A DNA stretch of 64,000 bases from positions 4,079,968-4,143,967 of the forward strand of contig CP036424.1 of the NCBI GenBank assembly GCA_007745835.1, in the 5' to 3' direction. The stretch comes from Planctomycetes bacterium MalM25. Its GTDB lineage: Bacteria; Planctomycetota; Planctomycetia; Pirellulales; Lacipirellulaceae. Made by a program: the position numbers and the translations under genes. Every line of letters begins with the position of its first letter. The first letter of the stretch is position 1. The notes under the pieces are model-generated. The model worked only from the letters and a program-made list of their open reading frames with translations, did not search any database and was not told the DNA's origin. Shown in pieces: positions 9,635 to 18,855 of the stretch.

Positions 9635-9894
9635 GATACACCATCGAATGGGACCCGAACGCCCTGCGTGAGTTGGCGCTAATCTGGGACGACTCCCTGT
9701 CGAAACGCCGGATCGCCATCGACAAGGCGCTTGGCGACATCGACCGTTTGCTCAGAGCCGACGCCTCGTCCGTCGGTGAATCGCGATCGACTCCGGCGCT
9801 TCGTTGGGTCTGCGTCTTCCCGGTCATCTTGACCGTCTTCATCAACGATCGAATCCAAGTCGCAAGAATCATCGAAGCCCGGGTCTACGACTAG
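9631..9894 (+). CDS. RelE/ParE-family toxin-like protein
   Basis: This 87-residue protein starts at GTG overlapping the upstream stop. It opens with YTIEWDPNALRELALIWDDS, the usual first strand and helix pair of RelE/ParE folds. It ends with strand-rich VCVFPVILTVFINDRIQVARI, matching the last two strands, where these toxins normally have Arg-Val-heavy text. RelE members cut mRNA on the ribosome and ParE members poison gyrase; the sequence does not decide which. Catalytic basic residues in the C-terminal strand are only partly present (Arg in DRIQVAR), so activity is uncertain. It forms an operon with the gene at 9386. Confidence 0.65.
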   Translation: MRYTIEWDPNALRELALIWDDSLSKRRIAIDKALGDIDRLLRADASSVGESRSTPALRWVCVFPVILTVFINDRIQVARIIEARVYD

Positions 9895-9896
9895 CG

Positions 9897-10679
9897 ATGC
9901 CTGCCGACCCCTTGCACCCGCTCGAAACTCCCACCGACGCCGCGCTCGCCGACCCGCGCCGCTGGAGCGTGGTGACGCTCGTCGCCGCGAATGTGCTGCC
10001 GTTGCTGGGCGTGCTGTTCCTCGGCTGGCGGGCGTTCGATGTCGTCTTCCTCTACTGGCTCGAGAACGTCGTCATCGGCGTGATCAACGTCCTTAAGATC
10101 CTCACCTGCTGGCCCGATTCGGAACGCATGGAGGAGCGGTTCGCCGAAGAGAACTCGCACCTCGACGAGGACGAGCGCGCCCAACTCGAACAGCTCGCCG
10201 GCGACGGCCTCGCATGGCAATCGTCCAAGCTCTTCTTCGCCCCTTTCTTCGCGGTCCACTACGGCGGCTTCTGCGCGGTGCACGGGATCTTCGTCTGCGT
10301 GCTGCTGGGGGGCGATGGGCCGTTCGGCGGCATGCCGATGAACCCGGTCGCCCCGGCGCTTGAGGCGCTGCAGCGCCCCGGGATCTTGCTCGCCGCGATC
10401 GCCCTGGGGGCAAGCCACCTCGTCTCGTACTTCACAAACTTCTTGGGCCGTGGGGAGTACCGTCGGGCCACGCCCGTCGACCTCATGGCGAAGCCTTACG
10501 GCCGCGTCGTCGTGCTGCACCTTGCGATCGTGCTCAGCGGCTTCCTCACGGTGGCCCTCGGCTCGCCGATCTGGTTGCTGGTGCTCCTGGTCGCCGGCAA
10601 GACGTGGCTCGATCTCAAGCTGCACCAGAAGGAACACGCGGAAGGCGCGAGTGAGGAGTTGCGAGCCGCGAGCTGGTAG
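9897..10679 (+). CDS. DUF6498-like integral membrane protein
   Basis: This 260-residue protein has about five membrane segments. The opening WSVVTLVAANVLPLLGVLFLGW and YWLENVVIGVINVLKIL (residues about 20-60) match the consensus of DUF6498 membrane proteins as I know it. A charged loop (residues 70-105) is followed by further helices around 115-135, 160-180, 205-225 and 230-245. The start is ATG at 9897, two bases after the toxin stop; upstream in-frame text belongs to the toxin gene. No function is known for the family. It has no obvious functional link to the neighbours and may be read through from the toxin-antitoxin promoter. Confidence 0.75.
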   Translation: MPADPLHPLETPTDAALADPRRWSVVTLVAANVLPLLGVLFLGWRAFDVVFLYWLENVVIGVINVLKILTCWPDSERMEERFAEENSHLDEDERAQLEQLAGDGLAWQSSKLFFAPFFAVHYGGFCAVHGIFVCVLLGGDGPFGGMPMNPVAPALEALQRPGILLAAIALGASHLVSYFTNFLGRGEYRRATPVDLMAKPYGRVVVLHLAIVLSGFLTVALGSPIWLLVLLVAGKTWLDLKLHQKEHAEGASEELRAASW

Positions 10680-10767
10680 CCCGGGCCCCGGGCGGGCTCG
10701 ACGGTGGCGCCGCTCCGGATGAGAATCCCCCCGGTTCCCTCACCGCTCATCCCGCAAGCCTCGCTCC

Positions 10768-12246
10768 ATGGATCGCCTCTCCGAAGACTGGCTCGCCGTG
10801 CTGATCGGTGGGGTGCTGCTGATCCTCTGCCTCGGGTCGGTGCTTCCCAGCGGCGGGGCGGAGGCGCCTCTCAAGCCGCTGATCCGCTCGCCCACGGGCT
10901 GGAGCGATTCGCCGGCCGCGGCGTTCGACGCCCGGGTGCACGGCGTCACGGGGGCGGGCGTCTTGCTCGGGTGCCTCTTCGCCGCCGCCACGCCGAGCCG
11001 CGTCCGCTTCGCGAAGGCGTTCGCCGCGGTCTTCGCGTTGGCGACGCTGTCGGTCTTCTTGTCGAAGCAGGAGACGGTCGCCTACTACGGCCTCGCCTAC
11101 GCCCTCTGGGCGATCGTCCTGGGTCTGCTGATCGCCAACACGGTCGGCGTGCCCGATTGGCTGCGGCCGGCGCTGCGGACCGAACTGTACATGAAGGTCG
11201 GCCTCGTGCTGCTGGGCGCCGAGGTGCTGCTCAGCCGGCTGCTCGAACTCGGCCTGCCGGGCGTGTGCGTCGCTTGGATCGTCACGCCGATCGTGCTGTG
11301 CTCCACGTTCTGGTTCGGCCAGCGCGTGCTGCGGATCGAGTCGCCCTCGCTCAACATGGTGATCTCGGCCGACATGTCGGTGTGCGGCGTGTCGGCGGCG
11401 ATCGCCACCGCGGCCGCCTGCCGCGCGAAGAAGGAGGAGCTGTCGCTCGCGATCGGCCTGTCGATGGCGTTCACGGTCGGCATGCTGCTGGCGATGCCAC
11501 CGATCGTCCGCGCGCTCGACCTGCCGCCCGCCGTTGGCGGGGCGTGGATCGGCGGCACGATCGACGCCACCGGCGCCGTGGGCGCCGCGGGCGAGCTGCT
11601 CTCCACAGGCGAGGACGATACGGCGCTCGTCACCGCCACCACGATCAAGATGATCCAGAACATCCTGATCGGCGTCGTGGCGTTCTGCGTGGCGACGTAT
11701 TGGGTGACGCAGGTAGAAGCGAAGGCGGAGAGTGATAGCGCAACGCCCAAGGACGCCACCTTCGCCCCTCCCCCTTCCGCGTTTATCGAGGTATGGCGTC
11801 GCTTCCCGAAGTTCATCCTCGGCTTCCTCGCCGCCTCGCTCACGTTCTCGCTGATCTACCAGTTCGCTCCATCAGGTGAAGCGATCGTCGAGTCGTCGGT
11901 CCGCGGCGTGTCGAAGACGCTCCGCGGCTGGTGCTTCGCGCTGGCGTTCGTTTCGATCGGCCTGGAGACCGACTTCCGTCGGCTCGCCGGCGTGCTGCGC
12001 GGGGGAAAGCCGCTTGCGTTGTACGTTGCAGGTCAATCACTGAATCTCGTGCTCACCTTCGCCATGGCGTGGCTGATGTTCGGCGTGCTGTTCCCGGGGG
12101 CGGGCCAGCCCCCCATGGCGGAGGGGCAAGAAGCCGAGAGCCGCGCCGAACGCCTCGAAGCAGTGGGAGTCGACCCCGGGGCGTTCTTCTACACCGATCA
12201 CCCCCGCGCCTGGCGGCAGTCAGACCGTTCCGACTCGGTCCTGTAG
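10768..12246 (+). CDS. YeiH-type putative sulfate exporter family membrane protein
   Basis: This 492-residue protein has about eleven to twelve hydrophobic segments. The core [19 protein letters not shown] and [19 protein letters not shown], with [18 protein letters not shown], is the conserved text of the UPF0324/YeiH family (family knowledge). Members are predicted anion exporters, sulfate or related, in the inner membrane. Relative to typical 330-350-residue members this one is longer, with an extra N-terminal helix region and a soluble insertion around residues 310-340 ([17 protein letters not shown]) before the last helices. The start is ATG at 10768. No regulator or sulfur-metabolism gene is adjacent. 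Confidence 0.85.
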   Translation: MDRLSEDWLAVLIGGVLLILCLGSVLPSGGAEAPLKPLIRSPTGWSDSPAAAFDARVHGVTGAGVLLGCLFAAATPSRVRFAKAFAAVFALATLSVFLSKQETVAYYGLAYALWAIVLGLLIANTVGVPDWLRPALRTELYMKVGLVLLGAEVLLSRLLELGLPGVCVAWIVTPIVLCSTFWFGQRVLRIESPSLNMVISADMSVCGVSAAIATAAACRAKKEELSLAIGLSMAFTVGMLLAMPPIVRALDLPPAVGGAWIGGTIDATGAVGAAGELLSTGEDDTALVTATTIKMIQNILIGVVAFCVATYWVTQVEAKAESDSATPKDATFAPPPSAFIEVWRRFPKFILGFLAASLTFSLIYQFAPSGEAIVESSVRGVSKTLRGWCFALAFVSIGLETDFRRLAGVLRGGKPLALYVAGQSLNLVLTFAMAWLMFGVLFPGAGQPPMAEGQEAESRAERLEAVGVDPGAFFYTDHPRAWRQSDRSDSVL

Positions 12247-12342
12247 ACCTCTCATCGAGCGTTTGCTGGACCGCCGAACCGTGGGGGGTTACCCTGCCGC
12301 GGTGCTGGGTTGCCTCTTGAACCGTCTCATCGGGAACTTCTC

Positions 12343-14190
12343 ATGATGCCCCGCTGCCATGGCTTACTGGCCCTGCTGATCGCAGGAGCCGCGACGTCGG
12401 TTTCCGCCGAGACTTTCTTGCCCTCGATCGCAGGCCGGCTCGTCGACCTCGCGCCGCAGGGCGACGGCGCCGACCAACTGATCGCCAACTCGGGTCTCGT
12501 GGCGAACGTGAACGGGGCTCAGCACCGGCCGATCAAAGAATTCGATCTCTCTTCGATCGCCGGCCGCACGGTCTTGAACGCTTCGGTGAGCGGCCAGATC
12601 GTTCCCAACAACAGCTCTGACACCGGTCAGCGCGATCACCAGATCCGCGCCTATCAAGGCGACGGGTTCTTGGGCACGAACGATTACGACGCGCCGAGCG
12701 ATCTCCTCGGCTCGGTGTCGCACCCTTCGGGCGGATCGAGCGGCTTCGACTTCGACGCGACCGGCTACATCGACGAACTGCTGAGCGACTCCAACGACTA
12801 CTTCGGCCTGCGGGTGAATCCGGTCAACGAACCGCAGGGCTTCGACGTGCTCGTCAACGCCGAACTGACCGTCGACTTGCTGCCCGAGGGCTTAGAGGTC
12901 CGCAAGCTCAACCCAACCGTCGATGCGCAAGCGTTCGTGGGCAGTGGTATCTCCGGGGTCAACTCGGGCGGGAACTCGCTGCTGGCTTACGACCGCACCA
13001 CCGGCAACGACGACCGGGTCATCATGGAGTACAACCTCGCGTCGATCCCTTCGACCGCCCAGGTCTCCCACGCCTGGCTCGACATCGACATCTTCTCGTT
13101 CACCTTCAGCCAGTTCGATCGGCCGGAGCTGCGGGTCTACGGCTACGAGGGGGACGGCGCCGCCACGCCCGACGACGCCACCCAGACCGACACGCTGCTG
13201 GCGGCCTCCGATCCCGTGCAGCGCGGCGGGGCCTTCCGGGTCTTCCTCGACGCGCCGGCGGTCGAGTCGATCCTCTCCGGCGGCGCCAGCCACTTCGGCC
13301 TGCTCGGCGTCGGCGACCCGGATCACAACCAACTCTCCTGGTGGGCCAGCGAGGCGAGCAGCTTCGCGTCGCCGCCGAGCCTCACGATCGCCTACAGCGA
13401 AGCCACGCCGCAGAACGCCGACTACACCGGCGACGGCCGGGTCGATGCGGCCGACTACACCGTGTGGCGTGACTCGCTCGGCTCGACGAGCAACCTCGCC
13501 GCCGACGGCGACAACAGCGGCGAGGTCGATCAAGCGGACTACGACCTGTGGGCCGCCCATTACGGCCAGGAGTCGAGCGGTCCCGAGATCGCCAACGCCG
13601 ACTTCGAGACGGGCGAACTGTCCGATTGGGAAGAGGTCGTCACGCCCAACGGGACCCAGCTGTTCGGCTTCCCCCGGGTCGAGTCGTTCGATGTCGACGG
13701 CGACGGCGAGTCGTCGCTCGCCTACCGAACGGCGGTCGGGCAGCAGTCGATCGACTTCAACAACCCGGCCGGCGCCGGCATCCGACAAGAGGTCGACTTC
13801 GGCGCCGGCGGTGACTTCAACCTCTCCGTCGACGTGGCCGCGGCCAGTCAGGCGGGCGGCTTCAACTCCGGTCCGGGGCGGTTCGAGTTGCTGGTCGGTG
13901 GTGTGCTCGTCGACGTGGTCGACTTCAACGAATCCCCTGGCAGCATCTCGCCCGGCGAGGTCCTCCGCGATCAGCTGACCGCCGACCTGATCGGCCTAGC
14001 GCCGGGCGTCCACGACATCGAGGTCCTCATCCTGCGGCCCTTCGTCGCCGGCTCGGCGATCTACCAGTACCTCGACGACTTCGTGCTCACGCCCCTCGGC
14101 GGCGTGGCAGTCCCCGAGCCCACGACGGCGCTGTTGGCCGCCTTCGCGGCGGCGGCTTGCTGCGGGCGGCGGCGTCCCGCCGGTTTGTAA
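12343..14190 (+). CDS. PEP-CTERM secreted protein with type I dockerin repeats
   Basis: This 615-residue protein has an N-terminal signal peptide (HGLLALLIAGAATSVSA). It contains two beta-rich segments typical of DNRLRE-like surface modules, residues about 20-190 and 195-345. A dockerin-like pair of Ca-binding loops follows (YTGDGRVDAADYTVWRDSL then GDNSGEVDQADYDLWAAHY, residues about 360-405). The rest is beta-sandwich-like up to the sorting tail VPEPTTALLAAFAAAACC followed by GRRR. PEP-CTERM tails are cut by an exosortase at the membrane and the protein is released or surface-attached. The exosortase is not in the window. Two ATGs lie in tandem at 12343 and 12346; an upstream TTG is less likely. 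Confidence 0.85.
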   Translation: MMPRCHGLLALLIAGAATSVSAETFLPSIAGRLVDLAPQGDGADQLIANSGLVANVNGAQHRPIKEFDLSSIAGRTVLNASVSGQIVPNNSSDTGQRDHQIRAYQGDGFLGTNDYDAPSDLLGSVSHPSGGSSGFDFDATGYIDELLSDSNDYFGLRVNPVNEPQGFDVLVNAELTVDLLPEGLEVRKLNPTVDAQAFVGSGISGVNSGGNSLLAYDRTTGNDDRVIMEYNLASIPSTAQVSHAWLDIDIFSFTFSQFDRPELRVYGYEGDGAATPDDATQTDTLLAASDPVQRGGAFRVFLDAPAVESILSGGASHFGLLGVGDPDHNQLSWWASEASSFASPPSLTIAYSEATPQNADYTGDGRVDAADYTVWRDSLGSTSNLAADGDNSGEVDQADYDLWAAHYGQESSGPEIANADFETGELSDWEEVVTPNGTQLFGFPRVESFDVDGDGESSLAYRTAVGQQSIDFNNPAGAGIRQEVDFGAGGDFNLSVDVAAASQAGGFNSGPGRFELLVGGVLVDVVDFNESPGSISPGEVLRDQLTADLIGLAPGVHDIEVLILRPFVAGSAIYQYLDDFVLTPLGGVAVPEPTTALLAAFAAAACCGRRRPAGL

Positions 14191-14448
14191 GGATCACGCC
14201 ATCCGGGTTGGTCCGGATAGGTAGACCTTGAGGGCGTCCGCCGCCGCGTCGGGCCGGTCGTGCCGGCTGTGCGGGCCCCACGGGAAACTCTCCCCGTTCC
14301 GTTCGCGACGCGCCGATCGTTGGGGTTAGTCCGGCGGAGACCGGGCGTCGTGTGTGCCGCTGCCGCCAATCCCCCCCGGCGGTTGGCGGATCACACGGGG
14401 GGGCCGCAAGGCCCCAACGACACAAGCACGGAGCAGGGAGGCTTCCCC

Positions 14449-14898
14449 ATGTCACGCCCAGGCGTCACCCTCGCGATCGCCACGCTCGCGATCGCCACCC
14501 TCGCCACGGCGGTCGACGCCGGTAACGGCTGGAACGGCTACCGCCGCGTCAGCCGCCAGCGGCCGAACGACCTGTTCTACAACTACTACGTCGGGCCGAA
14601 CCCGTCGGGCACGGCGGCCGGGATGTACGTCTCGCCGCAGCCGGTGCCGCCCGCGATGGGCCACACCTACACGACCTACCAGCCCTTCATGCCGCACGAG
14701 ATGCTGTACGGCCACAAGCGGTCGTACTACACGCACCACGCCGGCTCGGGTTGGACCCGCACGAAGGTTCGCTACGGCGCCTATGGCAACCGCCTGCAAG
14801 CGGCCAGCTTCGGCCTGTTCGATGACACGGCGTTCGGGCACCTGAAGAGCGGCAGCTTCTTCAATCACCTCGACGTGCTGAACGTGTTCGACTACTGA
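14449..14898 (+). CDS. Small secreted protein, Tyr/His-rich, unknown function
   Basis: This 149-residue protein starts at ATG 14449 after a strong ribosome site (gcagggagg). The signal peptide contains an exact tandem repeat of five residues (LAIAT twice) encoded by a 15-base tandem duplication at 14470-14499. The mature protein is rich in Tyr, His, Asn and Gly (YNYYVGPNPSGTAAGMYVSP, HTYTTYQPFMPHEM) with no domain that I recognise. It is followed 51 bases later by another small secreted protein of similar flavour (14950-15303), and the two probably share a transcript ending at the terminator at 15351. A structural or envelope-surface role is likely (inference). Confidence 0.75.
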   Translation: MSRPGVTLAIATLAIATLATAVDAGNGWNGYRRVSRQRPNDLFYNYYVGPNPSGTAAGMYVSPQPVPPAMGHTYTTYQPFMPHEMLYGHKRSYYTHHAGSGWTRTKVRYGAYGNRLQAASFGLFDDTAFGHLKSGSFFNHLDVLNVFDY

Positions 14899-14949
14899 GC
14901 CAACGCGCGTCCCCCCGCAAGCCAGAAACTCGTAAGCGAGACCCCCGCC

Positions 14950-15303
14950 ATGCGTTCCCGTCTCCTCGCCGCCGCCGTGGCCGCGGTCGCCCTCGCCGGC
15001 GGCTTGGCCGAAGCGGGTGGACCCGTCATGTGGCCCCTGTACCGCGCCCAACGGTACAACTGGCACGCCAACTACGCCCACCAACAGTACAGCGCGCCGG
15101 TCGCGATGGTCGTCCCACCGACCGCGCAGATGCAAACCCAGTACGGCTGGGGCGTGAGCAGCAGCCGGGTCGGCCGTCTCGACCACCAATTCGGCCGCAA
15201 CTTCCCCGGCGGCGGCGGCTTCGGCGGCCCGTTCCAGAGCGAACCGATCTGGCCGCAAGACACGACCCAGTTTGGCGTGTACCACGTCCGCGGGCCCTGG
15301 TGA
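14950..15303 (+). CDS. Small secreted protein, unknown function
   Basis: This 117-residue protein has a clear signal peptide (LLAAAVAAVALAGGLAEAG) and a short mature part rich in aromatic residues, Gln and Gly (YRAQRYNWHANYAHQQYSAP, GGGGFGGPFQ). No enzyme motif is visible. It is the second gene of a two-gene unit with 14449-14898 and ends 48 bases before an intrinsic terminator, which supports a two-gene operon. It resembles the upstream protein in composition rather than clear sequence, so the two may be distant paralogues (inference). Confidence 0.72.
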   Translation: MRSRLLAAAVAAVALAGGLAEAGGPVMWPLYRAQRYNWHANYAHQQYSAPVAMVVPPTAQMQTQYGWGVSSSRVGRLDHQFGRNFPGGGGFGGPFQSEPIWPQDTTQFGVYHVRGPW

Positions 15304-15350
15304 GCCAACGACTCACCCATCAACAAGACAACGGATCCCCCCTTAGTGAA

Positions 15351-15389
15351 AAGGGCCGTCGGAGCGAAAGCTCCGGCGGCCCTTTTTTT
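15351..15389 (+). terminator. Rho-independent terminator of the secreted-protein operon
   Basis: A 15-base stem (aagggccgtcggagc against gctccggcggccctt) closes on a gaaa tetraloop and is followed by seven T bases. It stands 48 bases after the stop of the gene at 14950-15303 and reads in the same direction. Confidence 0.92.
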
Positions 15390-15524
15390 GTGCGTCGGAA
15401 CGGTCCCTCAGGACGCTGCATCCTTTCGATTTCAAGCCCAACGCCGCCACCCCTGACACTAAGATGTCGTTGGACCCGCTGACCCGATCGCCCCACGCCT
15501 AACCGACAGACAGGCCTCCGCGCC

Positions 15525-16670
15525 ATGAGCAGCGAGGAACAAGTCGAGATCAAATGCCTTGGGTGCGACAGGGTCTATTATCTGCCACCCGCGCAGGAAG
15601 ATCGTCGCGCTAGATGCCGGGCTTGCGGGGATGAATTCACGATCCCAGCGACGCCCGTCTCGCGTCGGCCCCGCGGGCCGGAACGGCGGCGGCGGGTGTC
15701 GGCTCCTGACACCAAGTTGGCGGCGGATATCGCCGCGAACGCAACGAAGCTGAGCCAGCAGAAGAGACGCGATGAACATGGCGGCAGAAGCCTGTGGATG
15801 ACCGTTTCCGCCGCCGCGATCGCCGCATTGCTTCTTCTCTGCTTCTTCTACTTCTTCAACGCCCCCCAGCACTCGGACACTGCCGATCGTCAGCCGGAGT
15901 ACCTTCAGCGTGGCCGAGTGGGCAAGCTCGCCGCGCCACGGACTGAGTTCGAGTTCCAAACCCTCGCCGACCTCATCGAGAGCGTCGAGCCAGCGATTGT
16001 GCAGATCAATACGAACCGCAGCATTGGCAGCGGGTTTGTCGTCGATCCCGCGGGGCTGATTGTCACCTGCCATCACTGCGTTGATCAGGCGTCGTCTGCG
16101 AGGGTCACGTTCGCCAACGAGGCCGTGATGCCGGTCGTCGGCCTCCGCGCGTTTCATGCCGGCGCCGATTTGGCCGTAATCCAGGTGCAAACCACAAAGC
16201 CGCTCCCGGCCCTGCCCCTCGCCATGTCGGCGCCCAGAAAGGGCGAACCGGTGGTCACGTTCGGATCTCCTGCCGGGCTCTCGTTCACGGTCAGCGAGGG
16301 CTCGGTCAGCGCTCTGCGGACCGTCGATGAGGTTGCCCCAATCTCACACAGCCTCCGTAGCGGGGGAGGCCTGAGCCTGAACTCCGATTGCGATCTCGTG
16401 CAATTCACGGCGACGACCATGCCGGGCCACAGCGGCGGCCCGATCGTCGACTACCGCGGGAACGTGATCGGGATCACTTCGTTCGCTCTACCGCACCAGG
16501 GCCGCAGCTTCGAGTTCGCGATCTCGTATGAAGAGATCCGGGGCCTGGTTAAATGCCTCAACGAAAAACCCAAGCCGCTGAAGGAGTGCTGGCCTGAGGA
16601 GGCCAAAGAGTTCGACGGCCTGCTCGGTGATAAGCCACTGTCGGGCGTCCGCTACGGACCGGCCAAGTGA
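15525..16670 (+). CDS. Membrane-anchored trypsin-like serine protease (HtrA/S1C-like) with N-terminal zinc ribbon
   Basis: This 381-residue protein starts with a four-Cys zinc ribbon (C11xxC14 and C31xxC34). A basic linker and a membrane helix (residues about 93-112, SAAAIAALLLLCFFYFF) follow. The protease domain then begins (AIVQINTNRSIGSGFVVDP) with the triad His184 (TCHHC), Asp215 (ADLAV) and Ser303 (GHSGGP). The topology puts the ribbon in the cytoplasm and the protease in the periplasm (inference). No PDZ domain follows, unlike DegP. It likely degrades or processes damaged envelope proteins. The zinc ribbon plus protease layout is common in Planctomycetes. Confidence 0.88.
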   Translation: MSSEEQVEIKCLGCDRVYYLPPAQEDRRARCRACGDEFTIPATPVSRRPRGPERRRRVSAPDTKLAADIAANATKLSQQKRRDEHGGRSLWMTVSAAAIAALLLLCFFYFFNAPQHSDTADRQPEYLQRGRVGKLAAPRTEFEFQTLADLIESVEPAIVQINTNRSIGSGFVVDPAGLIVTCHHCVDQASSARVTFANEAVMPVVGLRAFHAGADLAVIQVQTTKPLPALPLAMSAPRKGEPVVTFGSPAGLSFTVSEGSVSALRTVDEVAPISHSLRSGGGLSLNSDCDLVQFTATTMPGHSGGPIVDYRGNVIGITSFALPHQGRSFEFAISYEEIRGLVKCLNEKPKPLKECWPEEAKEFDGLLGDKPLSGVRYGPAK

Positions 16671-16726
16671 ATCGGGCGACTCCGATACGCGGATGTCCAA
16701 GCGATGTTGCAGGCATTCATGAGCGC

Positions 16727-16762
16727 AAAAAAAGGCGGCGCGACCGGGGGGTCGCGCCGCCT
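16727..16762 (-). terminator. Rho-independent terminator for the PEP-CTERM gene
   Basis: On the minus strand a GC-rich stem (ggcggcgcgac against gtcgcgccgcc, 16734-16761) is followed by seven T bases (A-run 16727-16733 on the plus strand). It lies about 50 bases beyond the stop at 16812 of the gene on that strand. Confidence 0.88.
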
Positions 16763-16811
16763 CGTCAGGTTCGATCGCCCGAGGCCGTTGCGGCCCCGTG
16801 GCGATAGGCGT

Positions 16812-17489
16812 TCAGCGCTGGCGACGGGCGGTCGCCACGCCGACGGCCGTCAGGCCGGCGAGCAGCAGACCGGTCGGCTCGGGGATCGCCGAGCTGGTCA
16901 GCGAAGCGTTGTCGAACAGCACGCTGTGGCTGTGCGGCACGTCCTGGTTGAACGTCGCCAACGCCATAACGACATTCACCGATTCGGTTCCGGCCGGGGC
17001 GGTCCCCATGACCGAGAACGGCTGGTACTCGCTGGTGAGACCACCGTCGAGCAGGATCTGGTCGCGGCTGATCTCACCGCCACCCCCGTCCCGGTACTCG
17101 ATGCGGAACTCGACGTTGCCGGTCAAGCCGCTGGCGTTGTTGCGGGCCCACACGCTGTAGACGAGCTCGTCGCCTTCGCTCACGCCGGGGACCGACTGGG
17201 TGTGGCCGACGAACGAGTTGGTTGCATTAACCGGCTGACCTTCGAAGGTACCCGCCTCGATGGTCAGCTCCAGAGCCTGGGCGCCGGCGAAGGCGGGCGC
17301 GCCCGTGTCGTTGAAGGCTTCCAGGAAGGCTCCGGGAGGGCCCCCAAAGAAGCCGTTCCAGTTAGTCACGTCGGAGAAGTCGAAGCCGAGCGGGTCTTCG
17401 AAGCCGGCGTTGTTCAGAAGGTTTGAGGCCTGCACGCCCGTGGTGAGGGTGAGGGCAGCCGCCAAGGCCAAGAGTAGATGTCGCTTCAT
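16812..17489 (-). CDS. PEP-CTERM secreted protein
   Basis: This 225-residue protein has a signal peptide (HLLLALAAALTLTTGVQAS). The mature part is a carbohydrate-binding-like beta sandwich, beginning LLNNAGFEDPLGFDFSDV, a common start of PEP-CTERM choice-of-anchor or CBM-like domains. It ends in the sorting tail IPEPTGLLLAGLTAVGVATARRQR. An exosortase would cleave after the PEP motif at the membrane. No catalytic residues are visible; a matrix or surface-binding role is likely. The gene is monocistronic, with a terminator just downstream at 16727-16762 and a gene-free stretch upstream that should hold its promoter. Confidence 0.85.
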   Translation of the reverse strand: MKRHLLLALAAALTLTTGVQASNLLNNAGFEDPLGFDFSDVTNWNGFFGGPPGAFLEAFNDTGAPAFAGAQALELTIEAGTFEGQPVNATNSFVGHTQSVPGVSEGDELVYSVWARNNASGLTGNVEFRIEYRDGGGGEISRDQILLDGGLTSEYQPFSVMGTAPAGTESVNVVMALATFNQDVPHSHSVLFDNASLTSSAIPEPTGLLLAGLTAVGVATARRQR

Positions 17490-18127
17490 CAGGTCACTCC
17501 AGAAACAGTTACAGATAAGTGGCGGCTACCATGCCAACCAGAGACGCCGCCATGTCACACATCCAGGCCAATAACGCCTACGCAATGCTATTATAGTTAG
17601 ATCATCCGAATTGGGTATCACTTAGCTCTTGTTACTCAATGTTTCTCATAGGGATCGTCCCAAGGCCCTGGAAACGGCCGTCGTGAAGCCGAATTCGCTT
17701 ACCAGAAGGCCGGAACGCCCTGTCGGGCAGGGAGATCCCCTCGCCTAGGTACGCGCACGCGTTCCGGTCGCCCTGCGTGATTCATCTCTTCGCCTTCCGT
17801 TCCGCGCAGGAAGTGGCTCCGCCTCCAGCCCCCGAGCAGCAGAATACGGAGTCGAAAGCGTCCGCACCTGGGCCAACGCGCGCTCGGCGAGGGTTCCCTA
17901 GGCAGCTTCTGAATGCAGCCCCCGCTGAGGAGCAAAGCGGGTGAGCGGGGCGACGCTCCACCGTTGCCAGGGCGTCGGCTGCGTTCTTGCTAACGCGGCA
18001 GCGATTGGGTTTCCAACTTTTCTTGCGAAGCCGCGTGCGCGCCGCGGTGGCCCGGCGTTTGTCCTGGTAGAGCCGACAACGAACACGGCCAACCACCTCA
18101 ACCGCTCATAAACAAGGAAACCTGATC
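17490..18127. other. Gene-free stretch of 638 bases
   Basis: This holds the upstream regions of two divergent genes (starts at 17489 minus and 18128 plus). Bases 17570-17660 are clearly AT-richer than the rest and are the likely promoter zone of the PEP-CTERM gene. Short open frames at 17700-18100 have no coding character that I can support. No repeat or RNA structure is obvious. Confidence 0.5.
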
Positions 18128-18736
18128 ATGGGACGCCTCCCCCTCGCCGCCGCCCTGACCCTCATCGCTCTTGGCGCCGCGGCGCCCGCCCAAGCCCAGA
18201 TCAGCTTCTCCTTCAACAAAGGAAACAACAGCGGCTCGATCTCGATCGGCGGTGGCGGCTCACGCTTCGTCCGCCCCGGCCGCCACGTCGTGCAGCGTCC
18301 GGTCAACAACTGGAACGGCGGCTGGAGCCGTCCGAGCCGGCCGGTCTACGTGACGCCCGACCAGGTCACGCACTACAACCCGTGGACCGGCGCCGTCCAC
18401 ACGCACAACCAGCAGGTCAACGACACCGCGTTCGATTGGGGCCGCAACGAGAGCCGCAACAACGGCACGCGGCGCTACGTGAACCGCCCGATCCGCGACT
18501 CCTGGGGCAACATCACCGGCTACGAGAAGGGCTGGGTCTGGAACAACAGCCTCACCGGCCAGGAGCACGGCGAGACGACGGTCGTCCGACCCAACGGCAG
18601 CGGCGGGAGCAGTTCGACGGACCTCGTCCGCTCGGTCGCCCCCGGCTCGTCGAGCACCACCCAGGTCTACCGCTCGGCGGCGCCCGGCTCGAGCAGCACC
18701 CAAGTCAGCTACGTGCCGCAAACCGTACAGCCGTGA
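18128..18736 (+). CDS. Secreted Asn/Ser-rich protein of unknown function
   Basis: This 202-residue protein has a signal peptide (LAAALTLIALGAAAPAQAQ) followed by Gly/Asn/Ser-rich text (FSFNKGNNSGSISIGGGG). The middle is aromatic and strand-rich (WTGAVHTHNQQVNDTAFDW, SWGNITGYEKGWVWNN). The C-terminus contains two near-copies of a 14-residue Ser-rich unit (SVAPGSSSTTQVYR and SAAPGSSSTQVSY). No known domain is recognised. The ribosome site aaggaaa precedes ATG at 18128, and an intrinsic terminator follows at 18769. A surface or matrix role is likely from composition (inference). Confidence 0.72.
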   Translation: MGRLPLAAALTLIALGAAAPAQAQISFSFNKGNNSGSISIGGGGSRFVRPGRHVVQRPVNNWNGGWSRPSRPVYVTPDQVTHYNPWTGAVHTHNQQVNDTAFDWGRNESRNNGTRRYVNRPIRDSWGNITGYEKGWVWNNSLTGQEHGETTVVRPNGSGGSSSTDLVRSVAPGSSSTTQVYRSAAPGSSSTQVSYVPQTVQP

Positions 18737-18768
18737 GCCGATCGCAAAGCATCAACCAAGCTATCAAG

Positions 18769-18799
18769 CGGGCGTCGGGAAACCGGCGCCCGTTTTTTT
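18769..18799 (+). terminator. Rho-independent terminator
   Basis: A ten-base stem (cgggcgtcgg against ccggcgcccg) closes on gaaa and is followed by seven T bases, 33 bases after the stop at 18736 and in the same direction. Confidence 0.92.
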
Positions 18800-18855
18800 G
18801 TGCGGTGCATCTCCACCGATCTGAACAGCCGATTCATCGCGAGCCGACCGATCGC

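Noticed and set aside
14201-14218. Hairpin (atccgg / ccggat) after the dockerin protein gene as a terminator
   Set aside because: The stem is only six bases and no T-run follows.
17699-18101. Small open frames in the stretch before the Asn/Ser-rich secreted protein
   Set aside because: They overlap each other in several frames, lack ribosome sites and show no protein-like pattern.
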